Positions 23,245 to 34,200 of a DNA stretch of 64,000 nt are shown piece by piece. Within the stretch, counting starts at the first letter, position 1, and each line of letters begins with the position of its first letter. The notes under the pieces were generated by a model that saw only the letters and a program-made list of their open reading frames with translations, made no database searches and was not told the DNA's origin. The position numbers were made by a program, and so were the translations under genes. This DNA comes from Episyrphus balteatus (Eukaryota; Arthropoda; Insecta; Diptera; Syrphidae): positions 41,428,319 to 41,492,318 of the forward strand of contig NC_079137.1 of assembly GCF_945859705.1 (NCBI RefSeq). The letters run 5' to 3'.

Positions 23245-25051
23245 GGCGGGTATATACCCAAAATGAGGGTATTTACAATTTACAGACGAAAATGAAACAT
23301 CCCACCAGGGGGAGGAGTGATGTCAAGAAATATTTTTTGCATAAAGTCCATTACATGCCCTTTAGAACGTTTCAATCAATACTTGTATTTTTATTAGCTT
23401 CACTTGTAACAAACAAACTAACTAGCAATGTAATAAAATCGAATCAAGCTGAAACTTTGTACACATATGTATGTAGTTCAGACGTCAACACAATATTTTG
23501 GTGGTCAGGGGAGGGGTGTGGGTGGGTCGAAACACCCCAAATCAATTTTAGCCTTCAACTAACAAAGTATAAAATAATTTTGTTAATTTATGTCAAAAAG
23601 TAGAGCGCGCTTTGTTCAAACTTATTAATAAAACTACATGCAACCAAAATGCTTTCTACGCTTTTTGATCTAACCATTTGTTAGCGCCTGATTATCTCAT
23701 TAGCAACAAAAAGCACGTTTTTTCTTGATTTTTCCATAAATTGCAAAAAAAAACATATATTTTTTTCAAAAACCCACTAGGTTTTTGTGGAAAATTTATT
23801 AAAGATTTCAAAACACTCCTTTTCTTGTGCAATCAGCGGATGCTGGTTTATTGATCTAAAGACAAAAAGATCCTTTCCCGTTCTTAATTCGATATCTCAG
23901 CGTCGAAATCAAACTTTAAAAAGTAAATTTAAGCTGAATAAATAAGTTATCCGATCCATATTGTGATTAAGCTGGAAAGATTTTTTCCAAGTTTTTAGAC
24001 AAAAAAAAAAAACGGAAAAATTTTGATTTTTTTTTGTTTTGTATTTAATAGGATTGAGCCGGACATGTAGCTTGAAAAAAAAAAAAATTCATTATGATTT
24101 CTCAAAACTAGAAAGTTTGAGCTTTATCTTTTTTAAATCTTTGGAATTTTTCTTTTGATCCGTTAATAGTTTCCGTCTAATTGTTTCCGTCTAGTATCTT
24201 TGATTAAATAAAACTTTTTTATAAATAGAGCCGTTTTCAAGAAACCAAACAGTAATAAAAGTGGGCGTGGCAGTGGGTGGATTTTGCTTAAATTACTTTA
24301 TAATATTTTTTCTTGCTCATAACTCTGAAAATTTCATTTAAAACTATACATCCGTTTTTGAAAAACAAACACTAATAAACGTGGTTGAACAAAAAAATGA
24401 ATTGTTTTTTCCTCCAAAATTTAACACAACAAAATAACCTCAATCAAGAAGACCGAACAAGTGTGCCCCTGTCATGTTTGTATACTATAAGTTGCCTATT
24501 TCAGAGCTTACTACATTGCTTACATCAACTACATCAACGACTTTAAACATTAATTGCGGCGGCCTGTTTGACTTCCCGAAGCATTTTTTTTGAACATTTG
24601 CACTATTTAAACCATAATGGCCAGTTGTGGTTCAGCTTCGGGTCAGGAATTTAACTCGCCGATTTCGGTGGATTAGCAGTGGATCAGCTTTGGTTCAAGG
24701 ATGGATTTAGCCATTTCAATCTATATGGACCTAGAACCAGTGTCAACACTCAATATTACCAGCGAATTCAGAAGATAAAAGTTGCTGAAATCACGGATTA
24801 AATATTTGTACAACTGGCCCTAAGAAATATTTCTCGAATTTCAATCGGACTCAACTATATTGGCTTTTGAGGTTGCTGATGTAGCTGATGTAGTTGATGT
24901 AGTAGCTCTGAAACAAAGCCCCGATAACAAACAATCGAATTTGTAGCAATTATAAGTAAATACCCGTATTTACCCTCGTTTTGGTAAATACCCGGTATAT
25001 ACCCAGGGTATAAACCCACAAATGGTATATACCGGGTATTTGCCCATCACT
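23245..25051. mobile_element. 1.8-kb insertion inside family C copy 1
   Basis: Family C sequence breaks off after TTAAATTAAAAAAC and resumes at CTACCTGTGGAGATCTGTTG. The other copies run across this point with only about 20 bp. The insert starts with GGCGGGTATATACCCAAAAT then GAGGGTATTTAC, and ends with an inverted set of GGTAAATACCCGGTATATAC motifs and GGGTATTTGCCCATCAC. These are imperfect terminal inverted repeats with internal reiteration. A 103-codon frame at 23292-23603 has no recognisable domain. Confidence 0.65.
24501..24911. mobile_element. Third-level nested 411-bp TIR element
   Basis: TCAGAGCTTACTACATTGCT followed by TACATCAACTACATCAAC is mirrored by GTAGCTGATGTAGTTGATGT with AGTAGCTCTGA. 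The right arm carries extra TGATGTAG units. It sits inside the 23245-25051 insertion. No coding sequence. Confidence 0.6.
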
Positions 25052-25768
25052 ACCTGTGGAGATCTGTTGATCATGAACAGCCACCAGTGTGGGAAGTACC
25101 GTAATCTTAGCTTGGAATTTCGACATGGTTGGCTTTAAAAAATTCTTACTTTTTTTCTAGGCATCGCAGAAATAAGATTGAACCGTCATATGAAAGGTGA
25201 AATTATAAGCTTTTACACGATATAAAATTTTTTATAGGTTGTCAAACAAAAAAATTGATTCAATAGCGTGAGAACATAAAATTATATGTTTTTTTTTTTT
25301 TCTTTTTTTGATGAAAATTGATCGAGTTCAAAAAATGCATGCTCTTTTTGTAGATGCCTAATACACATGATCGATAAATATATTTTGATCTGAAGCAATA
25401 AGCTTTCAGGTGGTAAAAAATTTATTATAGGTTGTTAGAAAAAAAAAATAAATGTTTGGGTGATGGAAATGATTTTTTCACTTTCTTCATAAGAAATGAT
25501 TGTTTTTAATAAATTATTTTAATACTTTTTGCGCATTGTAAAAATTTAAAAATGGTTTTATTATTTAGAAGAAATATTTGGCTTTTTAATGGTATAATTT
25601 TTTTGTAAGCTTTTAAAATAAAAAATTAATATAATGATTTTTTTATTTTAAAAGGTAATATTTTTTACCTTTTTCTTGTAAATTATGATTGTTTGAAATA
25701 AATAAACGCTTCAATTGACTCATTTTAAAAGCACACAACCTGTTTTCTTACGACGTTATCACGTAAAA

Positions 25769-26728
25769 TCATCGTCCGTAAACCAGCTTTACAGACAATT
25801 TCTTTTTTTTTTATAAAATTAGAAAAATATATTTTATAATTATTAATTTAACATTTAAAAATGTTGAGTTGAATTTCACTAAGCAAGTACCTACGCCCTT
25901 GTTTTAGTTCTTTATTTTTCTTGTAAAATAAGACAAAAAAATAGTGCAACATATTTTTGTTTCCTGTTTGCGTCTGAATCCATTTTAAAATTATTTCTTT
26001 ATAACATGTGTTCCTTGAAGGGATACTTTATGTATCTTTTAAAAAAAACTTTTTTTTTTGTCTGCTTGTATTTATTATAATTAGGAGGTTGCTGATGCAA
26101 GGAAGTGGTTATTATAAACTGAAATGGCTGAGTATCCTGAAGCAAAAAATTTACAAGCACTTGTCATGCAATTATGTTTTATATTTTTTCAAATTTTCAA
26201 ATACATCATGATGAACTAATTAAAAGTTTGCTTTTAAGAGAGCATTGTTGAGATTTTTTTCTGACGAGGTAAAGAATTTGCGAGAAGGTTTGAAATATTG
26301 TACTTTACTTAAAATTTCTTTTTCTGATCAATAAACTGTTCCCATTACTAACAATTTTTTCTTTTTTATTGTTACAGGAGAGGTACTAAAACAACTTTTT
26401 AGAAAGAGAGGAAATCAATTCAAATAAGTTCAATAAAAATTTAATATCAGATTGGAATTGCACTAAATCTAGGGGAAGTACTGCAATGGAACAATAGAAG
26501 TTAATTTCAACACACAATCAATTTGATTACAAAAATTCAATTAACTCAATTTAAAAAATTATATTTTTCACTTCCATGTCAAACTAAAAGGAAAAAAAAC
26601 TTTTTCATTGTGAAATAAGAAATTTTATCGTAAACACAATTAAAAACTTGCATGTCCGATCATTTGAATTAGACAAACAATTAAAAATAAAAATACATAG
26701 TATTTCTAATTTGTGTCAATAAATAAAA
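25769..26728. other. AT-rich upstream region of the OBP gene
   Basis: No element ends or additional exons recognised. Regulatory sites other than the TATA-like sequence just downstream cannot be identified from one sequence. Confidence 0.5.
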
Positions 26729-26755
26729 TATAAAAGCCTCTAAAACTGCATCAGT
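26729..26755 (+). promoter_or_regulatory. Candidate core promoter of the OBP gene
   Basis: TATAAAAG at 26729-26736 is followed by CATCAGTA near 26749-26756, which fits the insect initiator TCAGT. The spacing of about 24 bp is slightly short of the usual 30. The start codon is 39 bp beyond, giving a plausible short 5' leader. Confidence 0.5.
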
Positions 26756-26791
26756 ATAGTTAATTTTTAAACGCGAACATTAAAAATAAGA

Positions 26792-27291
26792 ATGAAGTCA
26801 GTCATTGCAATTATTTTTGCATTAACTTGCATTTGCTTTGACATTCAAGTAAGGTTTTTTGTTTTTTTTTTAAACAAAATATTTGGGTCAATGTTGTTCT
26901 TATTTTTTTAATTTTTTTTTAATAATAACAGGAATGTAGAGCTCACGACTTGAAAACCCATATGAGAGAAGTATCCCAAATGTGTCAAGATCGTGAACAA
27001 ACTACCGATGAAATTGTCCAAAAGATACGTTCTGGTGAATATGATGCAAATGATGTTGAAAGATTGGCCAAGTGTCATGTTAAATGTATGATGGAAGGAT
27101 TTGGGGCTATGGAAAATGGAAGTTTGAGTGAGAAGGTATTTGTTCATAAGCTTGGTCCTCATATCGGTGAAGCAAAGGCACGTGAAATGTTTGATTTCTG
27201 CAAAGATGAATCTGGTGGGGAGGATGAGTGTGATAAACCTTTTAAGATTTATCTTTGTTTGAAAAAATTGAGTGATATTTTCAAGTATTGA
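26792..27291 (+). CDS. Odorant-binding protein, two exons, Obp56-like
   Basis: A classic insect odorant-binding protein: a small secreted helical protein that carries hydrophobic ligands in sensillar lymph or other secretions. The exons are 26792-26848 and 26932-27291, joined in phase 0 across an 83-bp intron with donor GTAAGG and acceptor TAACAG after a T-rich tract. The product is 138 residues. Exon 1 encodes MKSVIAIIFALTCICFDIQ, a hydrophobic signal peptide. Six cysteines fit the family signature: Cys37-x29-Cys67-x3-Cys71-x37-Cys109-x9-Cys119-x8-Cys128. An extra Cys21 lies near the mature N terminus. Cysteine spacing, size, a signal-peptide exon and a KLGPHIGE segment recall fly Obp56-group proteins; this subgroup is inferred, not proven. 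I chose the ATG at 26792 because it opens the signal peptide and follows the TATA box. No stop or shift is present, so it looks functional. A TATAAA-type polyadenylation variant lies near 27332. Confidence 0.9.
26849..26931 (+). other. Intron of the OBP gene
   Basis: 83 bp, GTAAGG at the 5' end, a long T-rich tract and TAACAG at the 3' end. It separates the signal-peptide exon from the mature protein exon. Confidence 0.85.
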
Positions 27292-28700
27292 AAAAGTTGA
27301 AGTACTTTATGAAATATTTGATACAATGCTTATAAAAAAATGTGTTTGATTTTTTTTAAATATAAAAAATGCCGATCTGCAAAAAAAGTTGCAATTGTGG
27401 ATTTAGCGCGGTAAGACACCCAAACATGTATGATTACGCGTTTTTAGGTCCTCATAGAACCTTTGAAGATTTCAACACCTGAAAAAAGTTATGAAGTCAA
27501 CAATGTTTGGATAGCAGAATTGAAAAAAAAAAACAGTTTTTTTTTCAGAGTATAAGACTAAGTTTGCGTAGTGTTTAATTTTTTTCGGTCATCCGCCACT
27601 TCGAGAAAATTGCAATACCTCGGAAACCGTAAAAGGGGATTTACGTTAAAAAGGAGATATTAAAAAATAAAAAAAAACTGGTCTAGGGAATTACGTAAGA
27701 ATCTATACCAAGTTTAAAGGAAACCCATCCACCCGTTTATTCCCTAGCTCTATGTACAGATGGACGCACAAAGGTACGCGCAGACGCACAGACTGACGGA
27801 CGGCACTACGCACATAGGAGTATTTGCAGTAACAACCTGGTCATAAGTCGATTTTCTAAAAATCAAAATCGACACCAAAAAGTTTGGCAGTGTGTCAATA
27901 TGCACCTATTTTTTTGTTTTTCGATCGTGTCTTGTTAAAAAATGAGTTCAAAGTTAACTGTTACATCTACCTTTTTTTTTATATGCGAAGTACTTTGGTA
28001 ATGGAGAATTTTTCTTCAGTTATTTATTAACGATATTAATAAAGTTTTAGAAATGTTTGATAGTGTTTTCTATTTCAATTCGGGCTTAGAACAGGTATAT
28101 AAAAACTTGTTATTTTTCTGAAGCTATTATTTGAACTTTAATGATTTTGTTTTAGTATACCCCGTTATTCTGCGATGAATTGAAACTTATGCGTTAGTTG
28201 ATATATTCCTTAAACCAATGCAACAAAAATTGGGTGCTCTTAGGTGCTCTTTCGAGAATTGTAGGTGAATGAGTTTTTCACTTTCTAATAGAAAATACTT
28301 CTTATTTTATGCAACGTTTTTTATTTTTAAATTAAATTTACTGATTTAATTAGTGTATTTTATTTTGGGTGAAGAGCGAAAAGAAACTGAGAATTGCGTA
28401 TTAGGGATGAAGAAAAAAAAATTGAGAAAAATAATGTCGACAAGCGGAGTATAGGCCATTAATCAAATTTTTGAGTTTTTGATGGAAAAATAAAAATAAC
28501 AAAAACCAGGTTTGTATTGTATTTTCTTTTAGGAATATTCATTTTAAACAGAAATACTAACAAAACCACGAAAATAATCATGGCCAGGTTTTTGATGAAA
28601 ATACCTATGTGCGACGAAAACCACTTTTTTTATCTTCTCCATCATAATGTTGGTTTTGATTAAAACCTCAAATTTGTTTTCTACAAGTAACCAATAGGTA
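27292..28700 (-). repeat. OBP downstream region with DINE-like fragments
   Basis: Two blocks match A-type elements in minus orientation. 27705-27830 has CCATCCACCCGTTT, then GTACAGATGGACGCAC, then GCAGACGCACAGACTGACGG. 28625-28695 has CTCCATCATAATGTTGGTTT followed by TGATTAAAACCTCAAATTTG. About 800 bp between them is unrelated AT-rich DNA, so either one element was disrupted or these are two fragments. No gene is seen. Confidence 0.55.
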
Positions 28701-29994
28701 CACAATGTGTACTTCTCATACATAATTAGATAAAATTTTTTTCAGATTTTTCCCTATCGACTTAACTGAAGTCCATTCCTTACCGTTTAATATCAAATCG
28801 TCCATAAAAGTTAGACAAAGACGCATATTCGTCTAACCGTTCTACAAGTTGTGCATAGTTTGATCGGAAGGAAGGAAGAAGAAGTATTTGGACTTTAATA
28901 ATCTTTATTTTTAGATGCAATTAATGAAACACTAATTCATCTTGTTGTTACCCTACGTTTCGCTATTTTTCCCCAAATATTAATTACCAATCAGACATGA
29001 AAATTTACATACATAAATCTCTTCCATTCTTTTACTACATTAAGTTAATCTTTTTACTAATTGTCGTCCTTTTACTACACCCACAATAGTCACGTATTAG
29101 TTTTGGATTATAACTTTTACAAAAGGTTTCATTTTCAGTACATTTGTCAAGTGAAAACCCATTCCAAAATATGTTGAATCCTTAAAAGTTTTCCCAACGA
29201 AAATTCAAAATCTTTCCTAAAATGTTTGTATATTATATGTATTCAAATGAAAATTTGCATCTGAATGTTAATTATCATAAGACATTGAGATGTCCTTTTT
29301 TTCCTTTTATAGTAATCTCATGTATTCATTTGTAATTATTGGAGTTTGGTATATATAAAATCCTTTTTATTCTCATTCTCTTTCTTATGAATAACTCTAA
29401 CTCCATTGTCTTTATCTAATTCAAGAAGGGTATCCATGGCAAAAAAAGAATTAAAACTCTGTCTTTCTTTCAGGTTTTACCAGATAAAGGTTTCGAGCAG
29501 AAGGATATCGAGAAGAATCTCATTCGGAATTAATTCATTTTGGTCAGAACAATAATAATGACAAAGATAAAGATGGACAAAGTTTTACGTCCGGAATTGG
29601 GTTTAGTGTTTTCTTGCAACACAAAAATTTGCATCACTATTGAAGGATTATCCGGCTATTTAGATGTTGATGGTAAAGAAGGTTCCTTTTGGTCCTTTGT
29701 CATGCTAATGAAGAATAAAAAGACGGTATGGGTAGTATAGTTAGGTAAAGGGATGAATTTTTAATAAGTTGTGGTTACTTTCAGAGATTTTTTTTTGTAG
29801 TGGTATTAGCTTTAAATTGATATATATTTTTTGGTCATTTCTATGAAGTTAATTAAAAATTCAATTTCATTTATTAAAATAAGAAGCCTGTGTAAAAAAA
29901 CGACATCGAGATATTTGAAATTAAAACAATTTACGCAATTTACAACTATGTATAAAGACCAGTGCCGAAGCCTTCAAAAACATTAAAAAATAAG
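28701..29994. other. Single-copy AT-rich region
   Basis: No repeat recognised. 29540-29740 contains a 66-codon frame (ends FWSFVMLMKNKKTVWVV) preceded by a T/C-rich tract and CAG at 29462-29475. I cannot link it to a family, so no exon is called. Confidence 0.4.
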
Positions 29995-31540
29995 AAAAAA
30001 TCATAGTTGGATGAAACCCATTGGAAAGGGAGGTGAATATGATGAAAATTAAAGGAAAAATAAATTACGGGCGAGCCGAGTTCGGGAAGTGGTAGGGTTG
30101 AGTTTTTAATGGTAAAAAATGGTATATCTCGATTTCCGGCAGAACTACAAGTCCTATGGAAAAAAGTTGTATGGCAAGGTTGTAGGTAATAAAAAGATCT
30201 ACAACTTATGTATTAACAATTTTTTCACATAACCTCAAAATTTATGTGAAAAATTCAAAAAACCGAGTTTTTGGTTTTTTATTTTTATCTTTTTCAAAAA
30301 AATGTTTTTTTTTCTACGAAATTTGGTGAAAACTTACCTTATTATATTCCGAATACACAGTAATTTATTTGATTTAAAATATTTATTTTTTAACCTTTTT
30401 TTTTACTTAATACCAAAAAAACACCCTAATTTTCAATCGAAAATTCACGTGTCAAAAAATCGGTGGGCAATTTGTTCGTTAAAATCTCTACTTTCTAATA
30501 GTGTAAACAAAAATTTACATTAGTTCACCAAAGTGCATGTTCTCGGAAAATGCAAAAAGCTTGAATTCGAACATTTTTTTATCATTATTTAAAATTTTGG
30601 ACTATTTATTAAAACTAGCCGACCCCGCACTCAAAATTCGAGTGCCAACTGTAACTTTTATTTATGCTCAAATACGCACACTATATAAATCACTTTATTT
30701 ACTACTAAGAATATGCAACACTTAATTTTTTTTCGAAATTCGAGAATGTTTTCGAAGGTTCTCGTCTTTGCTTTTAGAAGTTTCCACTTCCAGAAGGGAG
30801 AGGGCGTGGTTCAGCACATTTGTTTTTGTTTTTTTCCTCAATTTTAATTTATTGTTTTTAGCTATTTCGGTAAAAAAAAAAAATAAATAAAGTATATATT
30901 CTGCACATCTAGATAAAATTTCCTATCGTTCCGTATATAATTTATGCCCCTTCGGTTTTTGTGGGCCACGTATTTTGTACCACAAAATAAGTGTTTGCCG
31001 TTTTATTATATGATTTACACTTTAATTACTCAAAAACCGTAAGATTTTATGTTTCATTGATTAATTATATATTTTGATATTTTGACACGTGAATTTTCGA
31101 TTGAAAATTAGGGTGTTTTTTTGGTATTAAGTAAAAAAAAGGTTAAAAAATAAATATTTTGAATCAAATAAATTACTGTGTATTCGGAATATAATAAGGT
31201 AAGTTTTCACCAAATTTCGTAGAAAAAAACATTTTTTTGAAAAAGATAAAAATAAAAAACCAAAAACTCGGTTTTTTGAATTTTTCACATACATTTTGAG
31301 GTTAAGTGAAAAAATTGTTAATACATAAGTTGTAGATCTTTTTATTACCTACAACCTTGCCATACAACTTTTTTCCATAGGACTTGTAGTTCTGCCGGAA
31401 ATCGAAATATACCATTTTTAACCATTAAAAACTCAACCCTACCACTTCCCGAACTCGGCTCGCCCGTAATTTATTTTTCCTTTAATTTTCATCATATTCA
31501 CTTCTCTTTCCAATGGGTTTCATCCAACTATGATTTTTTT
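29995..31540. mobile_element. 1.55-kb foldback element, ~465-bp arms
   Basis: The left arm (29995-30459) and right arm (31077-31540) are near-perfect reverse complements, from AAAAAATCATAGTTGGATGA at the outside to CGAAAATTCACGTGTCAAAA at the inside. Mismatches are scattered single bases. The ~615-bp loop contains AAAACTAGCCGACCCCGCAC at 30613-30632 and a GGAGAGGGCGTGGTT motif. No coding sequence. If transcribed through, the arms would form a long double-stranded RNA. Confidence 0.9.
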
Positions 31541-32271
31541 GGTTTCGAAAATTATCGACCCTGGGCTAATATCATTATTGGTATTTGAAAAATCCAGATA
31601 ATTATTCGGAGTTTACTTTTGTCTCGATAGAAACAATAATGCCAATGTACTTAAATTGTTGTGTTATCGATAACTAATACAGAGAAAATGAGGTTTGAAA
31701 AAAGCTCTCATTGACAAAAATAAGCTAAATTTTGTTTTTCATGGTTGCAGTTAAATAACAATATTTCGAGATATACGCAATGCACTTTTGAGATAAAAGT
31801 CTTAAATGAATTCTGATAAGATTGTTGAACGAATATAAATATAAAACTACCAAAGTTTTGTGGAAAAAATCGAAAAAAAAAAAAATAAAAATGTTTTTAC
31901 GTTTGATTTTAAGAAAATCGAAAAAAAATTCAAATTGGCTACCTTCAAACGCTTAAAAACATAAGAACGCGGCAACTTATGTTAATAGTTATGGTCTTAA
32001 AATGTAATGTAGCATCTATCATGGATGCCATGGCCATACAAATGGTTTTTGGGATACTTCTGCTACTATGGACTTGGCCTAATATATTGGATCAAAACTA
32101 TAATAATTAACCAGCTCTGGCACCTGGGTAGCTAGCAACACGTTATGCTGCTTAGTCTCTCAGACCTCAATCACTTCTAGAAATTTTGGGTGGAAATAAA
32201 ATTAGATGTGTCTAAAGCCAAAACTTAAAATAACCGTAGTTTTAGACCGTTGTTGAGCAGGTTTGGCGATC
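31541..32271. other. AT-rich spacer
   Basis: About 730 bp without recognised repeats or genes between the foldback and the Tc1-like relic. Confidence 0.5.
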
Positions 32272-32273
32272 TA

Positions 32274-32876
32274 CAGTACCTTGCCATATTATTAGACCCA
32301 AGCGAAAAAAATACAATTTTTCGGTTCAGTTTTTGCTCAGTTTTTAAAGTTTTTGTCGAAATATCTTGAATTTTTTTGTCCCATTTACTTGCACATATCA
32401 GGTAGATACGGATTGACTTGAAAAAAGTTTTAAAATTCATACTTTTTGATAAAAATAACGTACAAAAGGGGATAAGCTCCAAAAAACGTACCCTGTGGAA
32501 TTCACGCCCGGATAATTACCAGACCGGTCCAATACTTAATTTCTTGTACCGAGGAATAACGTGACATTCTTAACTTTATGGCAAGGACCCAATCTTGCAT
32601 AAATATAGAAGCTCTGATCGTCAGGAAAGTAAAAAATGTTCTTAGATTTAGGGTAGTTTTTTTCTTTTTTATAAGACCAGACGAGCACAGCTATTCAAAG
32701 TACATTATTCCAATAAAAAAACATCCTCTGGTCATTATTGGCTGTTGTACTATATCAGGGATAGGATGAAGTTCTTTTTATATTGTGGAAAACGCCATAA
32801 CTGCAGACCAACACAAAAAGGAGCTTGGGAACGTTTTGATTCTACGATATATGCCTAATAATATGGCAAGGTACTG
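32274..32876 (+). mobile_element. Tc1-like TIR element, 603 bp
   Basis: Inverted ends of at least 22 bp are identical: both start CAGTACCTTGCCATATTATT followed by AG. Each is bordered by TA (32272-32273 and 32877-32878), the target duplication of Tc1/mariner elements, and the CAGT start also suits the Tc1 branch. The interior keeps part of a transposase frame, so it is an internally deleted copy. Confidence 0.8.
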
Positions 32877-33003
32877 TATAATACCTCAAAGTTCTCAGGC
32901 AATTTACGACTTAATGAAAAGTCGTTGCGAAGCAATAATTAAAAAGAACGGTCAAGGGAGCAATATACTACCTTTTTTTCTAATAAAATACCGTTTAATT
33001 TAA
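32578..33003 (+). pseudogene. Tc1-like transposase relic
   Basis: One reading frame, broken by a TGA at 32767-32769, resembles the C-terminal half of Tc1 DDE transposases, which cut and paste the element. RPDEHSYSKYIIPIKKHPLV followed by IIGCC is the counterpart of the KHP..VMVWGC segment. VENAITADQHKKELGNVLI follows as the usual region before the catalytic Asp. IPQSSQAIYDLMKSRCEAII then corresponds to the C-terminal 'SMPRRCEAVI' block. Between them the second Asp and the Glu/Asp of the catalytic triad are missing. Their place is taken by the element's own right terminal repeat, read in frame as MPNNMARYC. The relic continues about 125 bp past that repeat. No function is possible. Family assignment is from motif resemblance. 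Confidence 0.65.
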
Positions 33004-33780
33004 CTTTTTTCGCCCTTGTTTTATTGAAGTGAAAAATTTTTTAGTATCGTAGTGATTCGAAACAAGATGAAACGAAAAAGCGACACGAAAAATTAATCGA
33101 TTATAACTTTTTTGTTTTAATAGATAGATAAATGAAATTTATACTTTAGGTAGATAATAGAATAAACTATTATTTATTTTATATTCAAAATCCTGAGATA
33201 ACGGTGAAAATATGTTATTTTTGTAAACATTTGATAATTTGATCTAGAGCACGATTTAACTTTAATTTGCATGCTGATAATATTACATTTCATTTGATAT
33301 ATCACACATAACGGAACGTGATCCACAAGTTACACAATCTTAAATTGAAAAACTTAAAAAATACCTCAAAATACCTGTGGAGATCTGTTGCCCATGACCA
33401 ACCACCAGTGCACTGCACTGCAGTGTAGGAAGCTAGGAAGTACCGTAATCTCAGTTTGAAATTTCGACATGGTTGACTTTAAAAAATTCTTATTTCTTTT
33501 GTAGGCATCGTAGGAATATGATTGAAGAGTCATATAAAAGGTGAAATAATAAGCTTTCAGACGATATAGAATTTATTATAGGTTGTCATTTTAAAAAATG
33601 GTGTTAGAAGAGACAAAAAATTTTGCTTTTTCATGAAAAATGATTGTTTTTAATTAAATTGAGTTTATACTTTTAGCGCATTGTAAAAATTTAAGTATGG
33701 CTTTATTCTTCAGGAAAATTTGTTAGCTTTTTACTGGTGCAATTTTTTTTCTAGAAAAATGATTTTTTAAGGTTTCACTT
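33004..33780 (+). mobile_element. Family C fragment
   Basis: Shares AATAGATAGATAAATGAAAT, ACCTGTGGAGATCTGTTG, ACCACCAGTG with GGAAGTACCGTAATCTCAG, and ATGATTGAAGAGTCATATAA with family C copy 1, in the same orientation. Neither ACGTGATAACGTC end is present. A CTGCACTGCAG palindrome (near 33412-33424) interrupts the conserved central block. Confidence 0.7.
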
Positions 33781-34200
33781 CTACCACGTGTGAATTACAC
33801 ACTTGATTTTTTTTTTTTTTTTATTTTTACGACTGAATCGTGCATTTTATTTAGTTGAGTTTATTTTTTATTCTTTTAGACAACTCTTTTAAAATTTTGA
33901 AATGAAATTTAACGTGTCTATGATTTTGATTCAAAATTTTGAAATTAGAAAAACCCTTTGATGGAGTAATGTTTAATGTTTCAATATTGCTGACAAAAAT
34001 GCAGAAAATGAACTAAAGGTTTTTTTTCAATTTGAAAAATATCTCCTATCTCAATGTAGAAAACCTATGTATTTGTGTTCATAAATTTTCAATAATTCCC
34101 AGACAGAAATAAAACAACAAAAAACTTGACACATAGATAGACAACACAAATGGTTCGCATATACGAGTTAAAAAATAGCAATTTCAAATCATCATCAACA
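33781..34200. repeat. DINE 3'-end remnant and spacer
   Basis: ACGACTGAATCGTGCATTTT at 33829-33848 followed by ATTTAG is a mutated copy of the family 3' hairpin, forward orientation. The rest is AT-rich with no recognised content. Confidence 0.5.

Larger units (their letters stand above)
22234..25768. mobile_element. Family C TIR element, copy 1, with nested insertions
   Basis: The ends are TTTTGACGTGATAACGTC at the left and GACGTTATCACGTAAAA at the right, so ACGTGATAACGTC is a 13-bp inverted repeat. The flanking block CGATGAACCATGGCAGCCAC and the central AGCCACCAGTGTGGGAAGTA with CCGTAATCT are shared with the copy at 37570-39540, which lies in the opposite orientation. Without its 1.8-kb insertion it is about 1.73 kb. 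Similarity between copies extends about 45 bp past the right-hand repeat (ACGGACGATGATTTTACGTG on the minus strand), so the true terminus may lie near 25800. No transposase frame is recognised. Confidence 0.75.

Noticed and set aside
23292..23603. 103-codon frame in the 1.8-kb nested insertion, considered as a transposase
   Set aside because: No DDE, zinc-finger or HTH motif is seen and the length is far too short.
29540..29740. 66-codon frame after a T/C-rich tract and CAG, considered as an OBP or other exon
   Set aside because: No cysteine pattern or known family, and no matching donor or acceptor pair that extends the frame.
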